Assembly (NCBI RefSeq): GCF_004000925.1
Contig: NZ_BIME01000002.1
Span: forward strand, 434,001 to 498,000
Source: Paenibacillus illinoisensis NBRC 15959
GTDB lineage: Bacteria; Bacillota; Bacilli; Paenibacillales; Paenibacillaceae
Direction: 5' to 3'
Length of the DNA: 64,000 nucleotides
Shown: piece by piece, positions 45,459 to 54,957 of the stretch
How the letters are laid out: each line of letters starts with the position of its first letter
How positions within the stretch are numbered: position 1 is the stretch's first letter
Notes under the pieces: model-generated
Told to the model about the DNA's origin: nothing
The model's input: the letters and a program-made list of their open reading frames with translations, nothing else
Database searches by the model: none
Program-made: the position numbers and the translations under genes

Positions 45459-45968
45459 ATGGCTAAAGTGATCGCAGGTCGTTATACCGCACAGATGGAA
45501 GGTTCCTTCGTTGTTTTTGTGATTGGTTTTCGGATTAACAAATGGTGGGCGGTACATAAATGGCTACCTGTTATGAATTCCATGTCCCCGATGCTTCAGG
45601 AGCTGTATCGAAACAAAGAGGAGCTAGGGTTCATGGATGGTTCCTATCATTTTTCAGGCCGTGGACTTACACTCATTCAATATTGGAGGAGCTTTGAACA
45701 CCTGGAGCACTATGCCCGACATGGAGCTAACCACCTGAAGGCATGGAGGGATTTCAACCGCAAAGTTGGAACTGGGGGAGATGTAGGGATTTTCCACGAA
45801 ACCTATCTGGTTCCTGAAGGGCAATATGAATGTGTTTACAACAATATGCCGACCTTTGGATTGGCAAAAGCGGGAGCCCACGTTCCAGCAACGGGGCGTA
45901 AAGAAACGGCAAGCCGGCGGCTTGGCCGCGAAGGAGAACCAGCCATTGCAACACCTCCGAATCCTTAG
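45459..45968 (+). CDS. DUF4188 protein (monooxygenase-like)
   Basis: This 169-residue protein matches the DUF4188 layout: FVVFVIGFRINKWWAVHKW near the start, GRGLTLIQYWRSFEHLEHYAR, then AWRDFNRKVGTGGDVGIFHETYLV. Relatives are annotated as phenylacetaldoxime dehydratase-like or antibiotic-biosynthesis-type monooxygenases with a ferredoxin-like fold. The C-terminal 25 residues are low complexity. It forms an operon with the TetR gene, suggesting response to a toxic small molecule. No cofactor is predicted. Confidence 0.82.
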   Translation: MAKVIAGRYTAQMEGSFVVFVIGFRINKWWAVHKWLPVMNSMSPMLQELYRNKEELGFMDGSYHFSGRGLTLIQYWRSFEHLEHYARHGANHLKAWRDFNRKVGTGGDVGIFHETYLVPEGQYECVYNNMPTFGLAKAGAHVPATGRKETASRRLGREGEPAIATPPNP

Positions 45969-46097
45969 TGCTAGCGTCTATTGCCACGAAGCAAACAAAC
46001 AATGGGTGCAACCTAAGCTGATGCTCGCATGGTGATATCCTGTATCGAAGTAGCGTGTTTGTAGATAATGGGGTAAACATAACTGAATAAAAGAATA

Positions 46098-46134
46098 AGG
46101 CAGCCGACATCGTGATCGGCTGTTTGTTTTTTAT
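46098..46134 (+). terminator. Terminator of the TetR/DUF4188 operon
   Basis: GGCAGCCGA pairs with TCGGCTGTT across CATCGTGA, followed by TGTTTTTT. Confidence 0.85.
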
Positions 46135-46250
46135 GAACGAACAGGAAACAAGCAAAGGCTGCGTAGCTATAAGCCCCTTTTGTATATAGCCTTGTCAAAT
46201 TTTGCATTTCTGAATAATCTAACACATACCACAGAAGAGGGGGAAGAAAT

Positions 46251-46376
46251 ATGAGTGGATATAGCAATGGTAATGTTGGCGGAATTGGTGGGGGATATGG
46301 TGGTTTTACGTCCGTTGGTGCAATTCTGGTACTTTTTATTCTGTTAGTCATCATCTCCAAAGCTTTCTTAGTATAA
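46251..46376 (+). CDS. YjcZ family sporulation peptide
   Basis: A 41-residue frame reads MSGYSNGNVGGIGGGYG, GFTSV, then one hydrophobic helix AILVLFILLVIISKAFLV and a stop. This glycine-rich start plus C-terminal helix is the signature of YjcZ/YhfM-type sporulation membrane peptides of Bacillales. GAGGGGGAAGAA is the ribosome site. It is expected to be made in sporulating cells; the mechanism is unknown. Confidence 0.85.
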   Translation: MSGYSNGNVGGIGGGYGGFTSVGAILVLFILLVIISKAFLV

Positions 46377-46494
46377 TGAACTCTGAATCAGCCTCAAGTA
46401 GTGCTGAGAAAAGAACTCGTAAACCTTCAAAACTAACTGCGCCTTAAGCATAATTGGTATGGCTAGCGGAGTTTCGGAGTTTCGCCTGCAATAT

Positions 46495-46531
46495 AAAAAA
46501 GGAACTGCTAATACGGCAGTTCCTTTTTTTA
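46495..46531 (+). terminator. Terminator after the YjcZ peptide
   Basis: AAAAGGAACTGC pairs with GCAGTTCCTTTT across TAATACG with a T-run. Confidence 0.9.
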
Positions 46532-46681
46532 AGAAGTTAGAGTTGAGGTCAAATACAGAGGTTGGTGAGATCTCCTAGTTCTGTTTTGAGCACTTGTTTA
46601 ATAGATCCATTTATATTTTTCCTGGCCATCTATTCTTTATACATAAGAAAGTTTGCTAAGTTATTCAGACTGTAAGTGAAA

Positions 46682-46720
46682 AAAAGAGATGATCCCTAAA
46701 AACAAAGGTCATCTCTTTTA
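46682..46720. terminator. Bidirectional-looking hairpin
   Basis: AAAGAGATGA pairs with TCATCTCTTT across a 16-base loop, with A-rich and T-rich flanks on both sides. No gene lies between 46531 and the promoter at 46734. Confidence 0.6.
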
Positions 46721-46733
46721 AGCAAAAAAATAA

Positions 46734-46762
46734 TTGAACACAAAAAAACGCTATGATATAAT
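46734..46762 (+). promoter_or_regulatory. Strong promoter of the rifampicin phosphotransferase gene
   Basis: TTGAAC (46734-46739) and consensus TATAAT (46757-46762) are separated by 17 bases. Transcription would begin near 46769, leaving a leader of about 180 bases with purine-rich segments (GGTGGGGAAAGGAG). Confidence 0.75.
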
Positions 46763-46949
46763 CGATAAACGTCATTGATTTCAATCAATAAAAGTATGTA
46801 CGTATTATTATTCCTATATTTATAGTACATCTTATAATTTGATTTGTCAATGCTATTTTTTTGAAAGGTGGGGAAAGGAGTACTCGAGGGGAACAGGACT
46901 GACACGATCATATTTGTTTTTCCATTTTAACGGATAGAGGAGAGGTTGA

Positions 46950-49571
46950 ATGAATTCACTGGTTCTCGATTTTCAAGAAATAGATCACACTCAGCTTTGG
47001 CTGGTTGGTGGAAAAGGGCTGCACTTAGGGTTATTATCCAAATTGGAAGGGATTCATGTGCCTGAAGGGTTTTGTGTCACAACGGTCGGATACCAAACAG
47101 CGATCAAACAGAATAAAATGGTTCATGCTTTGTTGGATCAGCTGTCTGAGCTTAAGGTAGAAGATCGAGAACGTGTTAATGAAATCCGTAAGGAGATCCA
47201 ACAGGTCATCTTGGAAGCAGCCATTCCTTCCGATGTTGTGAAAGCAGTCGTCCAATCTCTCTCTCGCTTTGGTGAGGATCAAGCCTATGCGGTGCGCTCA
47301 AGTGCAACTGCTGAAGACTTACCCCATGCTTCTTTTGCTGGTCAACAAGACACCTATTTAAATATTATCGGCACAGAAGCCATCTTGGAGCATATCCGTA
47401 AATGCTGGGCTTCTCTATTTACAGAACGCGCGGTAATTTACCGGATGCAGAATGGGTTTGACCACAGCCAAGTTTATTTATCTGTTGTGGTTCAAAAAAT
47501 GGTGTTCCCGCAGGCATCAGGGGTATTATTTACTGCGGATCCGATCACTTGCAATCGGAAACTGATCTCGATCGATGCCAGTTTCGGACTCGGAGAGGCG
47601 CTTGTTTCCGGCCTAGTGTCTGCTGATGGTTACCAAGTTAAGGATGGGGAAATCGTCAGTAAGCGAATTGAAACCAAAAAAGTAGCGATTTATGGGCGGA
47701 AGGAAGGCGGAACAGAGATCAAGCAGCTCCAGCTTGAGCAGCAAAAGATGCAAACACTTACGGATCAACAGATTTTACAACTCGCACGTTTGGGTAGACA
47801 GCTCGAAGAACATTTCGGATGCCCCCAAGACATCGAATGGTGTATAGACGATGATACATTTTACATGGTTCAGAGCCGGCCCATCACCACTTTATTTCCG
47901 ATTCCTGAAGCACAAGATGAGGAAAATCACGTGTATGTATCTGTTGGTCATCAGCAAATGATGACAGATCCAATCAAACCATTAGGAATGTCCATCTGGA
48001 AGCTAACGGGCAACCCCTCCATGTTTAAAACGGGTGGTGGGAGGCTGTTTGTCGATATTACCAAGGGGCTGTCTACCTCGGCGGGCAGGCAGAATTTGCT
48101 GGGTGTCTTGGGACACTCCGACCCGCTCATAAAAGATGCACTAATGACCATTATAGAGCGGGGAGATTTTATTCCATTGGACCCGACTGACAAAAGCGAA
48201 CAGGGACCTATAAAAAGTCATCAGGGCATGTCTCCTGCGGATATATTAGAAGAGGCAGGAAGCGATCCAGCCATTGTTGCTGCTTTGATACGGAGTAGCG
48301 CGACATCGGTATCTGCGTTGAAACATACGATGCAAACGAAAGCAGGATTGGACGTATTTGATTGCATTCTGGAAGATATGCAGCAGCGGAAGAAGCGTTC
48401 TTCCGACTCGAAAAATTTGAGTGTGATCATGGCCGCTTTTCACGCATCCGCATGGATCAATGAAAAGATGGATGACTGGTTAGGTGAGAAAAACGCAGCA
48501 GACACACTTTCCTTGTCTGTACCTCATAACATTACTTCAGAGATGGGTATGGAGCTGCTGGATGTTGCCGATGTGATTCGTCCCTATCCGGAAATCATTG
48601 AGTACTTACAACAAGTAAGAGATGATCATTTTATGGATAAACTGGTTCAATTCGAAGGCGGCCAGCAAGCATATGAAGCTATTTCTGCTTTTCTCGATAA
48701 ATATGGAATGCGATGTGCCGGGGAGATCGATATTACACGGACTCGATGGAGTGAAAAACCGAGTATTCTGATACCTATGATCCTCAGTAATATCAAGAAC
48801 CTTGAGCCTGGAGCCAGTAAACGGAAGTTTGAACAAGGACGACAGGAAGCTTTGTCAAAAGAACAGGACATATTAGCTCGTTTGAAGCTATTACCTGACG
48901 GCAAACAGAAAGCTAGAGAAACAAAACAAATGATCGACCTGATCCGTAATTTCATCGGTTATCGTGAATATCCGAAATACGACATTGTTAGTCGTTACTT
49001 CGTTTATAAGCAGGCTTTGCTAAAGGAAGCGGACCAACTCGTCCAAGCCGATGTTCTTCGTGATAAGGAGGATATATACTATCTTACTTTTGAAGAACTG
49101 CAGAAAGCCGTACGCACGATGAAATTGGATTACCAGGTCATTGACAGACGGAAAAATGATTACAAATTGTATGAAAAACTAACTCCGCCACGCGTGATCA
49201 CGTCTGATGGCGAAATTATTACAGGCAAGTACAGACGCGGGAACGTCCCTGCTGAAGCTGTTGTCGGTCTGGCTGTATCTTCAGGCGTGATCGAAGGGCG
49301 GGCGCGTGTCATTCTGAATATGGAGGACGCGGATCTGGAAGATGGAGATATACTTGTGACCACTTTTACCGATCCCAGCTGGACTCCATTATTTTTATCC
49401 ATAAAAGGCTTGGTTACGGAGGTGGGTGGACTGATGACTCATGGGGCTGTTATCGCACGTGAATATGGCTTGCCTGCCGTTGTTGGAGTGGAGAATGCGA
49501 CCAAATTGATAAAAGATGGGCAGCGAATTCGTCTACACGGAACTGAAGGATATATCGAATTGCTGACGTAA
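46950..49571 (+). CDS. rph: Rifampicin phosphotransferase (Rph)
   Basis: This 873-residue protein has the three-part Rph layout: ATP-grasp domain (VGGKGLHLGLLSK, AVRSSATAEDLPHASFAGQQ, GVLFTADP), a middle rifampicin-binding domain, and a C-terminal PEP-utiliser swivelling domain with H831 in GLMTHGAVIAREYGLPAVVGV. The enzyme transfers the beta phosphate of ATP to the rifamycin ansa hydroxyl. Length matches Listeria-type Rph (about 870) and the PEP synthase core C-terminal barrel is absent, which argues against true PEP synthase. It stands alone with its own promoter, GAGAGG ribosome site and terminator. Confidence 0.9.
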   Translation: MNSLVLDFQEIDHTQLWLVGGKGLHLGLLSKLEGIHVPEGFCVTTVGYQTAIKQNKMVHALLDQLSELKVEDRERVNEIRKEIQQVILEAAIPSDVVKAVVQSLSRFGEDQAYAVRSSATAEDLPHASFAGQQDTYLNIIGTEAILEHIRKCWASLFTERAVIYRMQNGFDHSQVYLSVVVQKMVFPQASGVLFTADPITCNRKLISIDASFGLGEALVSGLVSADGYQVKDGEIVSKRIETKKVAIYGRKEGGTEIKQLQLEQQKMQTLTDQQILQLARLGRQLEEHFGCPQDIEWCIDDDTFYMVQSRPITTLFPIPEAQDEENHVYVSVGHQQMMTDPIKPLGMSIWKLTGNPSMFKTGGGRLFVDITKGLSTSAGRQNLLGVLGHSDPLIKDALMTIIERGDFIPLDPTDKSEQGPIKSHQGMSPADILEEAGSDPAIVAALIRSSATSVSALKHTMQTKAGLDVFDCILEDMQQRKKRSSDSKNLSVIMAAFHASAWINEKMDDWLGEKNAADTLSLSVPHNITSEMGMELLDVADVIRPYPEIIEYLQQVRDDHFMDKLVQFEGGQQAYEAISAFLDKYGMRCAGEIDITRTRWSEKPSILIPMILSNIKNLEPGASKRKFEQGRQEALSKEQDILARLKLLPDGKQKARETKQMIDLIRNFIGYREYPKYDIVSRYFVYKQALLKEADQLVQADVLRDKEDIYYLTFEELQKAVRTMKLDYQVIDRRKNDYKLYEKLTPPRVITSDGEIITGKYRRGNVPAEAVVGLAVSSGVIEGRARVILNMEDADLEDGDILVTTFTDPSWTPLFLSIKGLVTEVGGLMTHGAVIAREYGLPAVVGVENATKLIKDGQRIRLHGTEGYIELLT

Positions 49572-49642
49572 TGGATAAACCCGCGGCATTATCTGCCATA
49601 CAGATGCAGCATTGTTGACCAAGAGACAAGAATACAATCCTG

Positions 49643-49678
49643 ATGAAAGTCGCTATTTTAGCGGCTTTTTTTATTTTA
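49643..49678 (+). terminator. Terminator of the rph gene
   Basis: AAAGTCGCTA pairs with TAGCGGCTTT and ends in seven T. The rest of the gap to 49948 holds only the promoter at 49849. Confidence 0.9.
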
Positions 49679-49848
49679 TCGAGACAATTTCTAGTCAAGC
49701 TCCGTGGGATTACACATTAACAAATGACTGCATGAATGAATACATATCATAAACATGTTAGGTATTAACTTATATAGGGCGTATAAATGAAGGGGCAGGA
49801 ATATCGTTCGGTTTTATTGTGCATTTTTCCGAAATAAGGTTACATATA

Positions 49849-49877
49849 TTGACGTTCAATAGGACTAAAACTATCAT
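49849..49877 (+). promoter_or_regulatory. Promoter of the GntR/ABC/allantoinase operon
   Basis: TTGACG (49849-49854) and TATCAT (49872-49877) are 17 bases apart, 70 bases before the GntR gene. Confidence 0.6.
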
Positions 49878-49948
49878 AATATTCAATTAAGAGTTCAGTC
49901 ATTCTTAATTAGTAGGTAACCCTAAGAAGAGATGGAGTGATGACGTAT

Positions 49949-50611
49949 ATGACTAAAGGAAAGGAGAGGGAAATCTACCGGGACATCAAACTGGCGATCA
50001 CACAGCACAAGCTGCTGCCGAACTCCCAACTGGTGGAGGATGCACTGGCCGAGGCTTTTGAGGTCAGCCGCACTCCAATCCGAAACGTGCTGAGAAGGCT
50101 CGAAATGGAGAAGCTGGTCACGGTTATACCTTACCGGGGAGCTTTCGTCTCTTGTCCTAGTGTTGATGAAGCAAGAGAAGTTTTTGAAATGCGTAGGGTT
50201 ATCGAAACCTCAATGGTCCAAAAGTTATGCGCAACCGTGAAGCCGGAGCAGTTATTCCCTATCGAGGCTCTGATCCGGGATGAGCATCAGGCTAGCCATG
50301 AAGGTGATATCGTTGGCGCATTGGATGTCACGGTAGATATACACCTTAAGCTGGCAGAACTATCGGATAACTATTACTACTATCATTTTCTCGAGGAGTT
50401 GATCTCGCTCACCTCTGTCATCATCGCCTTGTATGGGACGGATCAGAGCTTCTGCCATGATCATGTAGACTTGCTAGCGGCGATTCAGCAGCAAGATGGT
50501 GAGCAGGCAGCTCGCATTATGACAGAGCATCTCTGGCAAATCGAACGTTCGCTAAATTTCACAGAAACGGCGCCCAATGTCCTGAATTTTAAAGAGATCT
50601 TTCAGAAGTGA
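49949..50611 (+). CDS. GntR family regulator with FCD domain
   Basis: This 220-residue FadR-subfamily regulator has a winged helix (residues about 5-70; LVEDALAEAFEVSRTPIRNVLRRLE) and an all-helical FCD ligand domain with metal-site-like histidines (DVTVDIHLKLAEL, HDHVDLL). GGAG lies 11 bases before ATG 49949; GTG 49937 and ATG 49940 overlap that site. It heads the importer and amidohydrolase genes, with a dyad operator between it and the binding protein gene, so it probably represses them. Confidence 0.88.
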   Translation: MTKGKEREIYRDIKLAITQHKLLPNSQLVEDALAEAFEVSRTPIRNVLRRLEMEKLVTVIPYRGAFVSCPSVDEAREVFEMRRVIETSMVQKLCATVKPEQLFPIEALIRDEHQASHEGDIVGALDVTVDIHLKLAELSDNYYYYHFLEELISLTSVIIALYGTDQSFCHDHVDLLAAIQQQDGEQAARIMTEHLWQIERSLNFTETAPNVLNFKEIFQK

Positions 50612-50617
50612 TTTTTT

Positions 50618-50637
50618 TTGGATAGGATTGTATCCAA
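50618..50637 (+). promoter_or_regulatory. Probable GntR operator
   Basis: TTGGATA and TATCCAA are exact inverse complements around a six-base spacer. It lies between the GntR stop and the binding-protein start. Confidence 0.6.
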
Positions 50638-50685
50638 TTTTGGATTCTAAATTACCTGAAAATGCATCCAAAGGAGTGGAGAGAT

Positions 50686-52023
50686 TTGAACAAACGGTCA
50701 TTCATGCTGGGGTTAATGGTGGTGGCATCGTCTGTGCTTAGTGCTTGCGGAAGTGGAGAGAACGAGGAATCAGCAGCTGAAAGTGGCAATACCATTACGA
50801 TATCGCTCATGCACAGGTATCAGGAATCCAATATCGGCAAAAGTCCGGAAGATACCGCAGTACTTGATGGACTGAAGCGGTTTAGGGAAGATTATCCGGA
50901 TATCGAGATCATAGAGGAGCAGCTTCAGAATGAGGACTATTCCATTAAGGCTCAGGCACTGGCAGCGGCTGACGATATGCCTGATGTATTCATCGTACCT
51001 GGCTCATGGATGACCAATTTTGTGGACAACGAAATCGTACTCCCTTTGGACAAGGAATTGGACAAGCGCCCTGAATGGCGAGACGGTTACCGTGCTGGAA
51101 CACTGGATGCCGGAACTCGTGAAGGTCAAATTTACGGGATACCCATTGCAGCCGGGCCTACGCATCTGATCTACTATAATGCTGATCTGTTTGGAAGCAT
51201 CGGATACGATCAGTTTCCAGCGAGCTGGCCTGAGCTGATGGATGCCGGAGACAAACTGGCCGAAAAAGGCATTAACCTGTTCTCATATGGAGACAAGTCC
51301 AAAGGATACGCCATGTCCAGCTGGATCAGTGCGTTGACTGATCGGATCAATGGCCCGGAATGGACGGAGTCCATTTTGAACGGCGATGGTGCTAAATTTA
51401 CCGATGAAGGTTTCATACAGGGAATTGGCATCATGAGTGAGCTGGCGAAAGCCGGTTATCTGAATAAGGACCTGAATTCTGTCGACAACGACACTATGGT
51501 TAACTATTACTTTGAAGGTCGATCGGCTGCCTTTGTCAGCGGAATCTGGTCAGCAATGAATATCGTAAACAATGCGCCGGATGGGATTAAGGCGAGTACA
51601 CGAGTTGCCGTCTTTCCGGGCGTCGAGAACGGACTTGGCAATCCGCTCAGTTCTTCCGGGGGCGCCGGTGTCTATTATAGCGTTAACTCTGGGGTAGAAG
51701 CCGGAGAAAAGTTAGACGCCATCATGACGATGCTAGAGTATATGACTGGTTCGGATAGCGCCAAGCTTATGGCAGAAGTCGGAGGATTCCCAGCCTATGA
51801 TCCCGGAGACTTCGATACTGGGAAGCTGCATCCGGTAGCCCTGGCTGCTTACGAGGCCAGCGCGGCAGCTGACGCAACTAAAATCTTTGACCTCTGGTTT
51901 GATGCTTCGATCGTAGAAGTGCTAAATACGGGGATTCAAGGTGTAATGGCTGGTTCCAGAACACCCGAGCAGCTGGCTGAGGAAACACAACAAGCCTATG
52001 AGACTTTTTTAAATCATCCATAA
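50686..52023 (+). CDS. Extracellular solute-binding lipoprotein (CUT1 type)
   Basis: This 445-residue lipoprotein has the signal MNKRSFMLGLMVVASSVLSAC with lipobox LSAC. The start is TTG 50686, placed nine bases after AAGGAG; the ATG at 50662 would give an unlikely charged extension. The fold is that of a sugar-binding protein of the MalE/UgpB class. Its operon contains an allantoinase and a DUF6282 hydrolase rather than glycosidases, so the ligand may be a ureide-, hydantoin- or N-glycoside-like compound. That is inference. Confidence 0.86.
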   Translation: MNKRSFMLGLMVVASSVLSACGSGENEESAAESGNTITISLMHRYQESNIGKSPEDTAVLDGLKRFREDYPDIEIIEEQLQNEDYSIKAQALAAADDMPDVFIVPGSWMTNFVDNEIVLPLDKELDKRPEWRDGYRAGTLDAGTREGQIYGIPIAAGPTHLIYYNADLFGSIGYDQFPASWPELMDAGDKLAEKGINLFSYGDKSKGYAMSSWISALTDRINGPEWTESILNGDGAKFTDEGFIQGIGIMSELAKAGYLNKDLNSVDNDTMVNYYFEGRSAAFVSGIWSAMNIVNNAPDGIKASTRVAVFPGVENGLGNPLSSSGGAGVYYSVNSGVEAGEKLDAIMTMLEYMTGSDSAKLMAEVGGFPAYDPGDFDTGKLHPVALAAYEASAAADATKIFDLWFDASIVEVLNTGIQGVMAGSRTPEQLAEETQQAYETFLNHP

Positions 52024-52046
52024 CTTATTATTGAAGGAGTGAGAAC

Positions 52047-52943
52047 ATGGGCAAGGCGCTGCGACCGAGAGGCTGGGTGCTTGTGGCATATCTGCTTCCG
52101 GGTCTTCTTATCTATTCATTTGTCGTGCTGGTTCCCATACTTTCTGCTCTTCGAGACAGCTTCTACTCCTGGACAGGAGGTCCCAAAAAAACGTATATCG
52201 GCACGGGAAACTACAAGGAAATTCTTCAGGATGATGTGTTCTGGCATTCATTTCTGAACAATGTGCTGATGACAGCTTATGGCTTGATTGGACAAGTAGG
52301 GTTCGGTTTTGTTTTTGCTCTGCTGCTGATGTCCAAGATGGTAAAACTAAAAGGGCTGCATCGGACAATGAGCTATTTCCCCTCTACACTTGCCCCGGTA
52401 ATTATCGCTTTTCTCTGGATGCTGGTCTACAACTATAACTACGGTTTACTCAATGCCGGACTAACCAAGCTTGGCCTAGGTGCATTGGTGCAATCCTGGC
52501 TGGATCTGACAGGACCAATCGTTCTGCTGGCCTCCATACCTCTGTCTTGGCAAAACATCGGGTTCTTCACACTGCTTATGCTGGCAGGGCTATCGTCAAT
52601 CAATAAGGAAGTTCTGGAGGTTGCTGAACTGGATGGAGCAACAGGTGTTCGCAAAGCCTGGTATATCATCATTCCTTTAGCCAAACCTACCCTTGTCGTT
52701 GCTTCACTGCTCTGTATTGCCAACAATATGCGCGGATTCGAGCATATCTACGCACTGACCGGGGGCGGTCCGGGTAACTCTTCCTCGGTGATGGCGTTAT
52801 ATGCGTATGAAACGTCTTTCCTGCGTTTCCGGTATGGATACGGTTCTGCGCTCGCCATAGCCATCATTACGCTTACCATGCTTATGATCCTGCTATCCAC
52901 ACTTTTACTCCAGCGCCGTAATAACTCCAAGGGAGGTGCGTAA
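52047..52943 (+). CDS. MalF/UgpA-type ABC permease
   Basis: This 298-residue permease has six helices and the EAA loop LEVAELDGATGVRKAWYIIIP. It lies 23 bases after the binding protein gene with GAAGGAG as ribosome site. It pairs with the next product to form the membrane channel. Confidence 0.9.
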   Translation: MGKALRPRGWVLVAYLLPGLLIYSFVVLVPILSALRDSFYSWTGGPKKTYIGTGNYKEILQDDVFWHSFLNNVLMTAYGLIGQVGFGFVFALLLMSKMVKLKGLHRTMSYFPSTLAPVIIAFLWMLVYNYNYGLLNAGLTKLGLGALVQSWLDLTGPIVLLASIPLSWQNIGFFTLLMLAGLSSINKEVLEVAELDGATGVRKAWYIIIPLAKPTLVVASLLCIANNMRGFEHIYALTGGGPGNSSSVMALYAYETSFLRFRYGYGSALAIAIITLTMLMILLSTLLLQRRNNSKGGA

Positions 52944-52945
52944 AA

Positions 52946-53815
52946 ATGGAGTTGCAACTGGAACTACAATCGCAGCGCAGTCCCCGTCGGTTCCTTCCCA
53001 ATCCAGCCAAGCTGGCCGTGAACGCCTTGTTGCTGCTCTTTACCGCCAGCTGTATCATACCGCTGCTCTGGATCGGTTATTCATCATTGAAAACGCAAGC
53101 AGAATTCGCCAACAATATTCTTAGTCTGCCAAGTGCACCGCAGTTTAGTAATTATTGGGAAGCGATTAAGCTGACGAATATGCTGCAGCTATCGTGGAAC
53201 AGTGCGAGGATCACCTTCCTGTCGGTCATTGGCATTACGGCAATTGCATATGTAACAGGCTATATTACGGCCCGGCTGGACTTCAAGGGGAAGAGAGCAA
53301 TGATCTTTTATTACCTTTTCGGTATGCTGGTACCCATTCACGCTCTGCTTGTTCCCATCTACCTGCTATTTAAAAATTGGGGGCTGGCAGATCAATGGTA
53401 TACGCTCATCATCCCTTATATTGCCTTTAACCTGTCTTTACCAATCATGCTGGTCAGCAGCTACGTGATGGGCATTCCAAGAGAAATTGAGGAAGCAGCA
53501 GCAATCGACGGCCTTAGCTTCAGTGGAACCATGTACCGTATTATCCTGCCGATAGCCGTACCTGTACTGACAACGGTCGCAATTCTACAATTTTTCTCCT
53601 GTTGGAATGAATTTTCATTTGCTCTCGTCCTGCTTAATGATGAGTCGCTGCGCACGGTTCCGCTCGGGATGTCCTATTTCAAGTCCCAGCACAGCACCAA
53701 CTATCCACAGCTTATGGCCGGAATGATATTATCGATGTTGCCTGTCACGATTATTTATTTTGTATTCAGTTCGCGGATTATTTCCGGCGTTATGGCGGGA
53801 GCTATTAAGGGATAA
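52946..53815 (+). CDS. MalG/UgpE-type ABC permease
   Basis: This 289-residue permease has six helices and the EAA loop IEEAAAIDGLSFSGTMYRIILP. It starts two bases after the previous stop. GGGAGG lies before the ATG. Like the other importers here it has no linked ATPase gene. Confidence 0.9.
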   Translation: MELQLELQSQRSPRRFLPNPAKLAVNALLLLFTASCIIPLLWIGYSSLKTQAEFANNILSLPSAPQFSNYWEAIKLTNMLQLSWNSARITFLSVIGITAIAYVTGYITARLDFKGKRAMIFYYLFGMLVPIHALLVPIYLLFKNWGLADQWYTLIIPYIAFNLSLPIMLVSSYVMGIPREIEEAAAIDGLSFSGTMYRIILPIAVPVLTTVAILQFFSCWNEFSFALVLLNDESLRTVPLGMSYFKSQHSTNYPQLMAGMILSMLPVTIIYFVFSSRIISGVMAGAIKG

Positions 53816-53849
53816 TCGCTAAAAATTCATCGTTCACGGAGGGATTACT

Positions 53850-54905
53850 ATGCTTACTTTTGATTCCAATCAAGAACAACCACAGAAGCGGACACCAGAT
53901 CGTACGAAATGGAATGAATCCTTTTATCGGAGGTCAATGGAACTGCCAGATGAGCTTCTGATTGGTGCCATTGATAGTCATGTACATGCAGGGCCGGTGT
54001 TGAACTCTAACCCTGGGCATCTGGACCCGATTCAGGTAGCGCAAGAAGCCGCAGCTGCAGGCATGAGGAGCATTGTGTACTATGATGTATTCGGCTGGGC
54101 TTCAGGAATGGCCTGGGTAGTGAACCGTCATGTACCGGGCATTCACACGTATGGGGGTTATTTGATGAATTCCTGCCATGGCGGTATGAATCCGCGTTCC
54201 GTAAAAACCGCACTGCATATGGAAGAAGGCTGCCGCTTCATCAGCTTCGGTTCACATTGTACACGCCATTCAGCTGAGCGCGAGTCCACACTGATCGATG
54301 GCAAGCTTGTTCCGTTTAAGGATGCCTATCCGAAATTCGTGGAGAAAGAGCTGTCTGTGGCGACGTCAATACCGCTGGAAGGTCCTGTTCCAGAAGCACT
54401 GGATGAGATCTTGAGCATGGTGGCAGAACATCCGGAGGTCTATCTGAATACGGGTCATGTATCTGTGCCGGAAGCGCTCCGTCTGTTGGATCTTGCTGAA
54501 CAATACGGCATAGCGAAGGTGTTAATCGCTCATCCCGTCCGCGGACAAATGACAATCGAAGAGCAAAAATCTGCTGCCGCCAGGGGTGCTTTTCTAGAGG
54601 CATGCCTTGTGGATTGGCTGTATCCTGATGTCCCCCGGACCCATTACTATGTAGAACGAGAATACATGGATATGGGAGCTGAGCTCGGCAGATTCTCGAA
54701 TGCGACGAAATGGATGAATACCATCCGTGAAGTGGGAATCGATCAGTTCGTTCTTGGGACGGACTATGGGATTCGTGCGGCCTCAACGCCTGTGCAAGGG
54801 ATGAGAACAATGATTGCCAGCATGCTCGATTATCAATTCGCTCCGGATGATATTTACCGGATGGTAGCGACAAATCCGGCAAGGCTTATCGGCATGAACA
54901 CATAG
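53850..54905 (+). CDS. DUF6282 amidohydrolase-type protein
   Basis: This 351-residue TIM-barrel protein shows the amidohydrolase metal ligands: H44 and H46 in IDSHVHAGP, further histidines in NTGHVS and LIAHPVRG, and the aspartate in LGTDYGI. It is of the DUF6282 type, a family without an assigned reaction that I know of. It sits between the importer and the allantoinase, so it may open or hydrolyse the imported compound before or after the allantoinase-like step. GGAGGG precedes the ATG. Confidence 0.8.
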   Translation: MLTFDSNQEQPQKRTPDRTKWNESFYRRSMELPDELLIGAIDSHVHAGPVLNSNPGHLDPIQVAQEAAAAGMRSIVYYDVFGWASGMAWVVNRHVPGIHTYGGYLMNSCHGGMNPRSVKTALHMEEGCRFISFGSHCTRHSAERESTLIDGKLVPFKDAYPKFVEKELSVATSIPLEGPVPEALDEILSMVAEHPEVYLNTGHVSVPEALRLLDLAEQYGIAKVLIAHPVRGQMTIEEQKSAAARGAFLEACLVDWLYPDVPRTHYYVEREYMDMGAELGRFSNATKWMNTIREVGIDQFVLGTDYGIRAASTPVQGMRTMIASMLDYQFAPDDIYRMVATNPARLIGMNT

Positions 54906-54957
54906 AAGATTGCTGATGTGCTGTTACAACCTTACGTATGGATAAGGAGGAGCAAGC

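Noticed and set aside
46950..49571. Phosphoenolpyruvate synthase (PpsA)
   Set aside because: The order of domains is similar, but the C-terminal PEP-binding barrel is absent and the His domain is at the very end, as in Rph.
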